Part shown: positions 48,996 to 61,174 of the stretch, one piece after another
Layout of the letters: every line of letters begins with the position of its first letter
Numbering within the stretch: the first letter of the stretch is position 1
Assembly (NCBI GenBank): GCA_028583415.1
Contig: CM053267.1
Location: forward strand, 41,590,834-41,654,833
Length of the DNA stretch: 64,000 bases
Source of the DNA: Protea cynaroides
Lineage: Eukaryota; Streptophyta; Magnoliopsida; Proteales; Proteaceae
Reading direction: 5' to 3'
Notes under the pieces: generated by a model
The model's database searches: none
Told to the model about the DNA's origin: nothing
The model's input: only the letters and a program-made list of their open reading frames with translations
Position numbers and translations under genes: made by a program

Positions 48996-49566
48996 TAATG
49001 CTTCATTGTACTTTCATCCCAAGCTGTAGTCCTTGGTTTAATCATTTTTTTTTGGTAAACATCTTAGGTCTCATTAGGACAAGTTCCCTTTCTTATCTTT
49101 CATTTTTTTAAATGTTTGTAGGGTAAATTACATCAGAAATACCTAATGTTTTGAGAAATTATACCTAAGGTATCTCAAGTTTCAAAAATCATACCAGAAG
49201 TACTTAACGTTTTGAGAAATTATACCAGATGTATCTGATGTTTTAAAAATATTACCTTTGGGTACATTTTATTTTTGTACTTTTAAATTTATCCTTGTTT
49301 AGTATAACTTTCTTGGTCCTCTTTGGTTCATTCTCTCACCATCCCATTGCCGCAATGACTTGCCACTCGGATTGCTTACTTGGGCCCTAACCCCTAAACG
49401 TACAATATTTACGTTAGCGACACAAGGAAGGCAGGTTCTTCGCAGGAATTTTTCTTGGAGTGAGGGTAATATAGTCATTTCACTTCACTTCTACTTTGAA
49501 CTTGTAACGACTAATTGTTTGAAATGTCCGGCGGAGACTGTAATTTTCTGATTTTAGTAATGGCAT
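48996..49566. other. Intergenic upstream of AGO6 copy 2
   Basis: Contains a short tandem of about 43 bp with ATACCTAA / TTTTGAGAAATTATACC words (49137-49260). No gene is seen. It differs from the sequence upstream of copy 1. Confidence 0.5.
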
Positions 49567-49574
49567 TATAAATA
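49567..49574 (+). promoter_or_regulatory. TATA box of AGO6 copy 2
   Basis: TATAAATA lies just before the point where the two AGO6 copies become similar (about 49577). Position is suitable for a start near 49600. Use is inferred. Confidence 0.45.
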
Positions 49575-50620
49575 GAAGTTATTGCTATTTCCCTCCATTT
49601 CTATTATAACGCCATGAACCTTTTTCAGAGTCTCAGTTCTCCGCTTCGACGAAGAAACCGAAGCCGCTGTTGGTATCTGGAGTATTTTTCAGACTCTCAG
49701 CTCTCCGGCTTCGAAGAAGAGACTGAAACCTCTGTTGGTATCGTATCTTAATCTACTGGGGAGTTTTCAGGGACTGAATTAGAGTTATTTTGCTTTCCAC
49801 AATGATTTTACGAGTGTATTGTGCTTATATTTTGTCAATTCTTTTTGAGAAATAGTTTTTAAAGATTCCTTGTATGTTTCTGCAATGTTTATTTATATTC
49901 TACATCATCCCTTACTTTTTTGGGCTGGAAATCGATGACTATCGGTAATTTGTCTAGTATCTTGATCCATTCGTTGAACTTTGTTTTTAAGGATCCCCTT
50001 TCCTTGCATTTCAGACTCTGATTTCAGAAATTGCCAAATTTATTTATTGGTTTTCTAGCCATGATGGTCTGTTAAAGTGCTAACTGATTTTTGTGCATCT
50101 TGATGATTATCTTGCATCTTGATGATTATCTGGCCTGATTTTCTCGAACGATTGTTTGGTTTAGTTGTTAAAAGTTTATTCTCTTGATGTATTATTTTCT
50201 TTACGTAATTTCTCAATGATGTGGGCTGAGTTTCAACTGAGAACATATTGATGTGCAATAGGTCTAATTTGTCATTCACAAGCCGTGTGGTTGGTCTGAT
50301 AATTTTGCTTACATCCAAGAACCTGTGACTGCATGGTGTTTGATGAGCGTATATATATACAAACTTGTAGGAACTTTATTTATTGTAGAATCTCTCTTCA
50401 ATAAATACAAAGGATTACAAACAGATTTACCCTTATTTCTTTTTTCAGGGTAACTTGTTTGAATGAAAGATGGAGAAATCAGAGGTAGCGGACATAGGAG
50501 GAGTTTCTACTCTAACTACTTCACCTCAAAATGTCAAGCCTGAGGAAGTGAAACTTGCAAAGCGTTCAGCTATAACTAGGCCTGGTTTTGGAAGAAATGG
50601 ACGGCGTATACAATGCTTAC

Positions 50621-51664
50621 TGTTGGGTTTTTTAGATTTTTAAAAAACAAAAACAACTAAAAGTTTCAAAATTTTATCTCTCTTTTATGATTTTGGTTTT
50701 GGAGGGAAATTTTCCCACTTGTATTTTTTGGTTGGCATAGCTTGTAGGACTTCTTTTAGTCCCATATTGCTTGGAGAGGTAAGATTGAGGAGATATATAT
50801 ATATATATATATATTTTTTTTTTATATATATTATTATATATATATATATATTGTGTGACCTATAACATCTTGAGCCCTTAAATGAAAGGATGCCATTGTG
50901 TGACCTATAACATCTTGAGCCCTTAAATGAAAGGATGCCTCTAGAGGGAAGGGTCCGGGGGATCCGGGGTTCTTTTCACACAAGCACGCGTGTGCCGAGC
51001 CGAGCCGTGCCGTGCCGTGCCGGGCGGGGCGGGCTACGTATTTGAATACATAGAGGCATGACGTATTTGAATAGATACGAATTTAAATTTGTTTAATCTC
51101 AACCATTGATCTTTATGATCTTTGGGGAGATTAAATCTTGACCTTCTATTCTACTGACACACCCTTTCATCACAACCTGTCGGATGGATACAACTTTCCA
51201 TCGCACCCTTTGATTTGGGACTTCTTCTTCTATTAATATGAAAATAGTCCATTAGCATAAGGTTACAACAGTTTATCTGTATACAACTCTATCTCTCACT
51301 CTCTCTCTCTCCTCTAGCCTTATTCTGTTTTTATAGTTATCAAAATCAATCTGTTTCTCTTTGAGTGTTGATTGTAGCCGTCGGGATTCTGATGAAGACC
51401 ACTTGTTGGAGTGTAACCTAAGTGGAAGAAGCTTCGACTTCGGGGCTGTTTTATCTTGGGGATTAATCTCACGGGAACTCTTTGCACATAAGGGGTGAAT
51501 TAATCTTAAGGATAGTGACCGGTGGCGCGACTCAGCCCTATCCATATTGTTAATCTTACTTTATAAATTCTGTAAGTGATCTGCCTTAAATGTTATCAAT
51601 ATTTATTTTGTTTTTGTAACTCTGTAATAGTCTCAAACTTACTCTGTAACATACTTTTCCTATA
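50621..51664 (+). mobile_element. Solo LTR-like insertion in coding exon 1 of AGO6 copy 2
   Basis: Starts TGTTGGGTTTTTTAG, typical of Ty1/copia LTRs, and ends TTTTCCTATA. The exon sequence CTTAC is duplicated on both sides (50616-50620 and 51665-51669), and copy 1 shows the uninterrupted site. Length 1044 bp with no coding capacity. It contains a TA-rich block (50793-50850) and two tandem copies of a 45-bp unit (50850-50894 and 50895-50939). The terminal CA is replaced by TA, so the right end is slightly uncertain. Confidence 0.8.
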
Positions 51665-52197
51665 CTTACAAACCATTTCAAAGTTCACATTAATGCTCCA
51701 GATGGAGTTTTCTTTCAGTATAGCGTATGCATACCACATTTATAATTCTTTAATTTGTTTGTGGTTTTTAACAGTTGTTTATAGAATTAATGAGCCTATA
51801 ATTTTCTTCAGGTCTCTGTAACCTCTGAGGATAAACGACCTTTGAAGGCAAGGGCATTGGCAGAAAAGTTATCCTCTACCAAACATATTGTTTAGAACTT
51901 GTAGGGAAGAACTTTGCTTACGATGGAGAGAAAAGCCTGTATACAGTGGGTCCTCTTCCCCGAAATAACTTTGAGTTTACAGTTGTGCTTGAGGAATCGT
52001 CTCTTATGCGGTTTGTCTTTCTTCTACCATTTATAACTCTTATCTATCTTGATTGTGTGTTTCCTGTCCGTCTGAGATTTATTGTTTTCTTTTGCTTCGT
52101 GGTAGCAGTAATGGGAGACCTGGTTTGAATGGTAGCCCCAGTGAGGTTGACGACCGTAAACGATCAAGGCGCTCATGTCAGTCAAAGACCTATAAAG

Positions 52198-53211
52198 CAA
52201 GGTTTAAAATCTCGGGTTTCGGAGGAGTCTCGGCCTCCTTCGAAATCGAGATCTCGCCGAGATCTCGCCGAGACACTGTATTTTGTCCGAGACAGCTTAA
52301 AAAGGCTGTCTTGGTGGCCAAAATATATTTTTTAGGTATCCAACTTTAGGGGAACATCATTTTTACGTACATAAACACATTTAGAGCATAAAATTGTAAA
52401 AATAATGACTCTTTTTGGTTGTTTGGGTTTACAGCCATGTTTTGACAGTCAACGTTGAAGTTTGTTGTAAACTTAGGCTAATATTGGCTATTATATTCAA
52501 TCAAATATGACAAATGAGACAAATAGACAATAACATAATGCATTGGGGGAAAGAGAAACAAAATAACATTTCATTATAAATCATTACATCATAGTTCAAA
52601 TGTTCAATACTGAATGATCCCATAGTCTCGTAGATCGGGCTCATGTATATAAATATTTCATCAGATTCTACCAATTTTTTTCCTCTCTCATAGTCTCATT
52701 TAAAAATCTCATTTTTGGGCAAGAATCTAACCTTCAACAGCTGATATGAAACTCCCATAGCAATCCCCGCAGTCCGAAGCACCACCCGTTGCAAGTTGAA
52801 AGTCCAAAGAAAGAAAAAATGAGGAAAAAATAAGAAAATTTTCAAAAACTAACAAAAAAGAGGAAACAACAGTTCTTGGTCGAGTTCTCGACCGAGAATA
52901 GTGAGTTTTCTCTTTTATAAAGAGGAAAAACAAAAAACAAAACGCAATTTCTCGGCGAGATTTACCGAGATCTCGTCGAGAAATTGCGAGATTTACCGAG
53001 ATCTCGGCGAGATCTACCGAGATCTCGGCGAGATCTACCGAGATCTCGGCGAGATCTACCGAGATCAGATCTCGGCGAGATCTACCGAGATCTCGGCGAG
53101 ATCTACCGAGATCTCGGCGAGATTATGCATTTGCCGAGACGAAAAGGGTTATCGACCCTGTTTTCGTCTCGGCTACTATCTAGAAGGGCGAGATCGAGAT
53201 TTTATTCCATG
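52198..53211. mobile_element. hAT-like non-autonomous element in exon 3 of AGO6 copy 2
   Basis: Ends CAAGGTTTAAAATCTCG and (reversed) CATGGAATAAAATCTCG form terminal inverted repeats. The flanking 8-bp duplication CTATAAAG (52190-52197 and 53212-53219) is what hAT transposases make. 1014 bp, no transposase. Near the right end is an array of 21-bp units (next entry). Copy 1 shows the empty exon. Confidence 0.85.
52984..53125. repeat. 21-bp palindrome-rich tandem array
   Basis: About six units of CGAGATCTCGGCGAGATCTAC, each containing GAGATCTC and AGATCT palindromes. The same GAGATCTCGCCGAGA words appear near the left end of the element (52245-52275), inverted to the array. The period of 21 makes open frames with a seven-residue repeat on the plus strand; these are not genes. 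Confidence 0.9.
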
Positions 53212-54837
53212 CTATAAAGTAGAGATTAGTTTTGCTACAAAAATTCCCTTGAAGTCAATTGATTTGGCTATCAAAGGAAACGATGGATAGCACTCAAGAT
53301 GCACTAAGGGTGCTTGATAATATTCTTAGACAACAAGCGGCTAACAGGTGTTTGAAGCTGACCATAGTCTGTTTCTTGCTTTTGTATTGTTTGAAATCTG
53401 ACTGGATAAAACTATTGGTTGTTTGACACAGGGGATGCCTTCTAGTTAGACAATCCTTTTTCCATGATGATGTGAGGAACTTCACAAATGTAAGAGGGGG
53501 ATTAATTGGTTGCCGAGGGCTCCTCTCAAGTTTCTGTACTACGCAGAGTGGTTTGTCCTTGAATATAGATGTGTCCTTGATTACATTGTTGTTGTAGCAT
53601 TCATGAATACACATTTTTTTTGCTACTTCCCCCTAAACTGAGCTCTTTTTTTTTTTGTTTTTGGCAGATGTGTCGACAACAATGATATTGACTCCTGGTT
53701 CTGTTTTAGATTTCTTAACTACCAACCAGAATGTAAGGGATTACCGCTAGATTGACTGGGCCAAGGTAAAAAAAAGGCTTGATGCTGCCTTTTTTTAATT
53801 TTGATGTTGTAACATCTTCTTCTTACCTTAATCTCTTTTGTGGACATCAGGCCAAAAAAATGCTGAAAAACATGAGGATCAAGACAAGGCACAACAATAT
53901 GGAATTCAAAATTATAGGATTGAGTGAGAAGCCTTGCAACCAGCAATCGTATGTTGCTTCTTTTTTTACTGCCTTATTGTGAGATAATTATCATCATGAT
54001 TTCTTAATTACCTTGGATTCTTTATTTTCCTTCATCTTGTTTTGTTCTTTGACCAAAGTTTCACACTGAAAGTGAAAAATGGAGATGGTGCTGAAGGCGA
54101 GGACCAAAGGATGGAAGTTACTGTTTATGATTATTTTGTCCAGCACCGTAAAATAGACCTAACTTACTCTGCGTACATGCCCTGTCTTGATGTTGGTAAA
54201 TCAAAACGCCCCAATTACCTCCCACTAGAGGTCAGAAAGATTCTTCTGTTTATATGATTGAGCAATATTTATTTACTTTTCTCCTTCTGTAACCTTCTTT
54301 TTACCCTTAATTTCAGCTTTGTTCACTTGTGTCACTGCAAAGATATATGAAGGGATTATCTAGCATGCAGAGATCTACTTTAGTTGAAAAATCAACGCAA
54401 AAACCTCAGGAACACATAAAAGTTGTGACTGATGTAGGTTTTCTCAGTGACCTTGATTCCTGTTTCATTAGTGTTTCCTTATCTTCACACACATGACACA
54501 TGTTATGGTAGGCTATGAGAAATTACCAATATGATGAAGATCCAGTGCTTGCTGCTTGTGGATTTCCATTAAAAAGATGCTGACGGCAGTTGATGGTTGT
54601 GTTCTTAATGCACCAACGGTAAATTTCTTCCTTTCGTCCATTTCTTTGGGTGACATTCCCTTATTCTTATTTTGGGTAGTATGATGTCTTCTTCAATTTG
54701 GACTATCACTTTTGTCTCTTTCTTTTGGTGTGCCCCTGGTTCCAGTTAAAGGTTGGTAATAATGAAGATTGTGTCCCTCGAAATGGACGATGGAATTTTA
54801 ATAACAAGGTGATGCCTTCGCTCTTTACTTTCTTTCT

Positions 54838-54838
54838 T

Positions 54839-54876
<38 letters not shown>
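54838..54876. repeat. Poly-T tract in a copy 2 intron
   Basis: About 36 T in a row after a TTTC microsatellite. The same intron of copy 1 instead has a TTA microsatellite (34967-34988). Confidence 0.85.
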
Positions 54877-54878
<2 letters not shown>

Positions 54879-57463
54879 ATTACATGGTTGTAGAAATATA
54901 TGACACTTTGTTTCATCTTTTCTGCAGAAACTATTAAACCTCACTCGGATTTATAATTGGGCACTTGTCAACTTCTCGGCGCGTTGCGATATGAGCTATC
55001 TGTCTCGGAAACTTATCAACTGTGGGAGAAATAAAGGGATTGTAAGTTACCTTATGATTGTTTATAATAGTTTTAAGTGTAGTAAGGGGTATCCTTTAAT
55101 TTTTGCAATTTCTCCCTGCTTCAGATCATTGAGTGCCCACATACATTAATCGAAGAAGATCCTCTGTGGAAGAGAGCTGGTCCTGTTGTAAGAGTGATAA
55201 GATGTTCTAACAGATAATGGATAAGTTTCATCGTGATCATCCTTGATTTATTCTATGCATACTGCCAGAGCGGAAAAATTCTGATATTTATGGTATGCTT
55301 GTGCTTATTCTATACATGTATACTTTTTTGTGATTCGTATTTTGAAATGTTTTTGCCTTTCCATTATCAAGGGCCATGGAAGAGGAAGAACCTTCATGAA
55401 TGGGGAATTGTCACACAATGCATCTCCCCCATAAAGATCAATGATCAATACTGGACAAATGTTCTATTGAAAATCAATTCCAAGGTAAACTGGACTGAAA
55501 ACTAATATTCATTCCTGTCTTTCCTTTTTCCTTTATGAAGTTTCATGTTATTGACTTATTTACGTATCATCCATTTCATACTACTCTCCCTTTTCAGCTT
55601 GGAGGCATAAATTCTATATTGGCAATTGAACATTCTCCATGCATTCCATTTATAAAGGAAACTCCTACAATGATCCTGGGAATGGATGTTTCTCATGGTT
55701 CTCCTGGTCGTTCGGATGTCCCCTCCATAGCTGCGGTATTCTTTCTATCATGTTAAGCTACTTTATGTTACATCAATGTTTTATTTTTTAAGTTTGGTGC
55801 ATCTGATGATAGCTGCTGGTTTCAATATGTTGGAATTCTCAGGTTGTTGGTTCCGGATCATGGCCATTGATATCGAGGTACAGGGCATCTGTGAGAACTC
55901 AATCTTCAAAGATGGAGATGATGGACGCTCTATACAAACCATTAGCGAATGGGAAGGATGATGGCATTCTGAGGTGTTTCTTTCTGTATAGTTTTGTTCC
56001 TGGTAAGAACTAAATGTTTTGTTTATCCCTTAAATTTACAGAAAGATTTTCTGTTTTAAATTCATTAGGGCAGTTGACCAGATAGTGGTATACTTTAATT
56101 GAGCATAGCATTGAAAGATGTTGTGTTGATTCTTGTATTGTAGGGAGTTACTTCTTGACTTCTACAAATTAAGCGAAAAACGCAAGCCAAAGCAGATAAT
56201 CATCTTTAGGTATTTCTACAGGGCTGGTTAATTTCAATATTACCTCTTTATGCCAAATCATTTCTATCATAAATCTCGTAGTTGTTAGACTTCTCCTTCC
56301 GTTTGATTGATTAAATTGGCTTTCATCAACTTTGTTGATACATGTAAATTAGATAAATGGAATGTTCCAAAATTGAGTTTTGTTACTCCCCTATGTGATG
56401 CTTAATAAGATTTGAAAGAGAGAACGGAAGTTGGGTCATCTTGGCTGATGGCTTAGTGGGAGAAGAGTCTTACTATCCTGTCAAAATGATCAGATCATTA
56501 ATCAATAAATAAGATACAAACAGTAATATTCATTGTACAGGTCATATGAAAAAGTCAAATGGGCTATAGTAGCCTATTGAGTTTGTTGTATCCTATTTAT
56601 GTTTTTGAGGGTTAAAAACTTGCTAATTTCCGTTGCCTTTTGAAATTTGATTTTATTATCCTATTTTACTCGGTTTAATTTATGATGTTACCATCTGGCT
56701 GTTCAACCAGGAAGTTTCAACTTTTGACAGTCTTTAGAGCTAAATTTGAGTGAGGGGATAACTAGATCCAGGAATAAAGTATGTTAGTAAGTTGATGTCG
56801 TCTAAAAAGGATCTCTCTACCTCCCTCTGTCTCTCTTCCCCCCCCCCCCAAAAAAAAAAAAAAAAAAAACTGTAATGATAAACGTAGATTTTCAAAAGTT
56901 ATAAAGCAGTTAAGATAATTGGCTATATTTGATTTGATTTCTAAGACCTGAGTCCAAGCTTAAAGCATTATTTGCCAAATTTTCTGGTTCCTAGTGAATC
57001 CATTTGACTACACAAAATAGCACTTTGTAGAATCATGCTAAAATGTCTTGAATTAATTTAGTTTCGATTTTAATAGTAGTATCTTAATAAAGGCTCCACA
57101 AATTGTCCTAATAACTGCATTAAAATGCGGAGTCCACTAGGAAAAAAGATACAATATTTTGTACTTAAGCCACTATATATCACATCTTTCCAAATTTTCG
57201 CCAAGTTTCAAATCTTTCCGGTTAAAGTCGTCAGAAAATGACCACAGTTAGTTGAAACGCGTTAAAACGCCTTTTCCATATTTGACGTTTTGTTTTGATA
57301 TACTACACAAAAAAATGGAACTCTTTTATGCGAATGCTTAAAACATGTATTATATGTGTTTTTATTTAAAAAAACGATAAAGTCCTAAATCTTTTTCATT
57401 CCCCTTCTTTTGTTCTGCAATTAAGGTAGCACGGTGTGATGGTCTTTTGCATCTGAGGCAGGG

Positions 57464-60157
57464 TAAAAAAGCTAAGGAGTTGGATGACTTTAAACTTTGG
57501 TATATAGGGGATAAAAATAATAACAACAGAGTGAGTATAATAATGGATAAAGATTTAAAGAATGATGTGGTGGATGTTAAAAGATACAGTGATAGGATTA
57601 TAGCCATCAAGTTAGTGATGGAGAACGAGATAGTCACTATAATTAGCGCTTATACATCCTAATTAAGATTGGATTTGAGTAATAAGCTACAATCTTGAGA
57701 ATTCATGGATGGACTAGTGCAAGGTTATAGACAAGAAAAAAAGATTATAATAAAGGGTGATCTAAATGGACATCTAGGGGGAGATCATAGAGGTTATAAT
57801 GGTGTACATGGAGGATATGGTTTTGGAGTAAAGAACGAGGAGGGGATATCAATTTTAGATTTTGCTACGTTTGATGATCTATCCATCATAAACACATACT
57901 TTGAAAAGAGAGAGGAGTATCTAGTCTCTTTTAAAAGTGGGCATTATAAAAGCCAAATAGATTTCGTTTTAACTAGAAGATCTGATAGGTTGTTATGTAA
58001 GGATTGTAAAGTTATACCTAGGGAGAGCCTAACCACTCAATATAGATTATTGATCATAGATACACCGAATCTTAAGAAAGGTCTGATTTTTTGCCTTAGG
58101 ATAAAGTGGTGGGACTTAAAAGAAAATATTTGAAAGCTTTTACTGATAATATGGTCAAACAAGGAATGTGGGAATTTGAGGGAGTACCTAATACGATGTG
58201 GAACGAGATGACTGCTTATGTTAAGAAAGTTTCTAAAGATGTCCTAGGTGTATCGAAAGAAAAACGTAATTCCCCTAAAGAGTCTTGCTAGTGGGATGAT
58301 GAGGTTCAAGCAGCCTTTAAAGCTAAGAAAGATAGTTTTAAGACATGGAAAAATTGAGGATTTAAAAAGGTATAGATTTGCTAGAAATGAGGCCAAAAAG
58401 ATAATGGGAAAAATAAGAGTGAAGAAATATGAAGATCTTTATAACAATCTTAAACCATGTCAGAGTAGAGATTTATACCATGTCAGATGTATTAAAAGTG
58501 CAGATGGTAGAGTTCTAGTAAGGGATGAAGACATTAAAGAGAGATGAAACTATTATTTTTTCAGCCTAGTAAATGGAGACACTTCGAGTAATAGTGTCTC
58601 AGAGTTCCACGTTACCCACCATAACACTTTATATATATGCAATATTATGGTGACAGAAGTGAAAGAAGCTTTGAGGAGGATGAATGTAGGCAAAGCGCCA
58701 GACCCAAATGAGGTCCCAATAGAAGTTTGAAAGAGCCTAGGAATGTATGGAGTATCTTGGCTAATTAAGTTGTTCAATAAAATTATGAGCTCAAAGAAAA
58801 TATCAAATGAATGGAGGAGAAACATTGTAGTTCCAATCTATAAAAACAAAGGTGATAATGTGATATTCAGAGCTGCAATAACTATAGAGGCATAAAACTA
58901 ATGTGTCATACTATGCAATTATGGGAGAGAGTTATTGAAATTCACATGATAAAAGAAACTACTATTACGGAGAACCAGTTTTGTTCTATGCAGGGTAAAT
59001 CCACGACATAAGTTATATACTTGCTTAAGAGACTCATGGACAGATGTAGAGAAGGCAAGAAGGACCTCCAAATGGTCTTTATTGATCTAGAAAAAACTTA
59101 TGATAGAGTTCCTAGAGAGTTAATCTTGCATTTACTAGAAAAGAAAAGTGCTTTAAGCAAATATGTAGGCATAGTTAAAGATATGTATTATAATGTGATG
59201 ATTAGTGTGAAAACCATAGGGGGTCAAGGTTGTAAATTTCCAATCACAATGGGGTAACATTAAGGATCAGTTTTAAGCCCTTATCTGTTTGCGCTCATTA
59301 TGGATGATTTAATCAGAGACATTCAAGATGAAGTTTCTTGGTTCATGCTTTTTGCTGATGATATTGTTTTGGTTGATGAGACAAAAGTAGTTATTAATGT
59401 CAAGTTGGGGCTATGGAGATCAACATTGGAATCAAAGGGTTTTGAGATAAGTACAATGAAGACGGAGTATATGGTGTGTAACTTTACTCACACAAGGACG
59501 GATAATGAGGTTGTGAAAATTCTTGAGAGAGAGATACAACAAAGTGATAGTTTTAGAAATCTAGGTTTAATTATAGAAAAAGAAGGAGATATAATGTTTC
59601 ACAGAGGATTAAAATAGGATAGATGAAGTGGAGAGGTGCGTTTGGAGTGCTGTGTGATCAGCGTATCCTTTTAAAACTTTAAGAAAAATTTTATAGGCCA
59701 GTTATTCGATCGGCTATGATGTATGGCGCAGAATGTTGGGCAGTTAAGAAGTATCATATAGATAAACTTAGTGTAGCTGAGATGAGGATGTTGAAATGGA
59801 TGTGTGCTAAAACTAGGAAGGATAAGGTAAATAATGATCGTATTAGAGTTGATTTGAGAGTAGCACCGACACATGATAAACTACAAGAAATCTGTTTGAG
59901 ACGGTATGACCATGTTCAATGGAAGCCGTTAGATGCTCCTGTACGGAAGAGCGGAAGAGTGATTTGATTCAGATTGAAGGATCTAAAAGAGCTAGGGGCA
60001 GACCTAAGATGACTCTAGGGGAGGTGGTGAAGAAAGACATGCATAGCTTAAGCCTTGGTTCAAGTATGACATCAAACAGAGTTGATTGGAGGACAAGAAT
60101 CCATGTGGTTGACCCCATTTAGTTGGGATAAGGCTTTGTCGTTATTGTTGTTATTGA
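57464..60157 (+). mobile_element. RTE-type LINE, 5'-truncated and decayed
   Basis: A non-LTR retrotransposon in the large intron of AGO6 copy 2, same strand. In order: endonuclease parts (IISAYTS, IKGDLNGHLGG, SQIDFVLTRR, LTTQYRLLI); reverse transcriptase parts (NIVVPIYKNKGD, VFIDLEKTYDRVPRE, GSVLSPYLFALIMDDL, FADDIVLVDE); then the C-terminal region (YGAECWAVKKYHIDKLSVAE, MRMLKWMC, ARGRPKMT, DWRTRIHVVDPI). The 3' end GGGATAAGGCTTTGTCGTTA with a TTG-rich tail is the usual plant RTE ending. Several stops and frameshifts break the ORF. Boundaries come from comparison with copy 1 (left about 38085, right about 38745). Confidence 0.88.
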
Positions 60158-61174
60158 TGTTGTATATTGCTATATTTTTTGTTTTGTTTTTTTCAAATCC
60201 AAATGTTTAAAACCTAAATTTTATTTTTGAATTTTGTCCTTCTTGAAATGTTTGACTGGATTTTTGGTTGTCCCGTTCAGATTCTGAAACTTTTTGAACA
60301 CTTCTATATTGAAGACCTTTTTTTTTTCCTTTCCCATTTTTAATTAACTATGGGAATGATTCATCCACTCCACCATATCCCTTAACAATTTCTATGAAAT
60401 ATCTAAATCTTTATTTTTCAAGGAGAAATACTTTTTTCGAAAGAGAAGGAACAAAGTAGGAAAGCCAGAATGGCTCCAAGCAACAAACAAATGACATCAG
60501 ATTTGGGAAAAAAACACTAAAAGAATTATGGAGAAAACCATAGTTGTCTAGGCATCGCCTTAATTTTGCACAAAAGCAGCCCACCTTGGTCAGCTAGGCA
60601 TTTCCTTGGTCGCTTGGATTCTTTTTTTTTTATTACTATTATTTTTTAATCCGTCATTCCATCTCATTAGGGCTTAAGACAATAAAACACTAAAACCTAC
60701 ATGGTATGCATTATGCACACCTAGGCGCCTGGCCACTGCCTTGGGTCACCTTGTCGCCAAGACAATTCTGGAGAAGACAAAATTGCACTTTAAATATGCT
60801 TTAGCTTTGGGATTAGATCAATTTGAAAGGGCCTTGATCATAAAATGAGTTGCATTGGGTAAGTTTAGATTTATTTACTTTTTGATAATGGTTTATTACA
60901 ATTTATTTATCCTGGTTTCACTCGTCCAGTCTACTCTGGAGTTGCTCTAAAACTGTTTAATATAGACATATCCATCATTTAGTTTATTTCAATGAGATCC
61001 TTATTTATGTGGAGAATTACTTACTAAATTCATTGTGCTGTACTACCTCACTTGCTACTTCTGTTAAAATTCTCAATTATCTCAGATACTCGTGAAAAGG
61101 AATTATAGTTTCCCACTTTGGTATGTCTATAAGTGAAGTTGGTTTGAAGTGTCCTTGACTAAAGACTGCATACT

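Noticed and set aside
52901..53290. 129- and 77-codon open frames with a seven-residue repeat
   Set aside because: Produced by the 21-bp tandem array of the hAT-like element; no stop can arise because the unit is a multiple of three.
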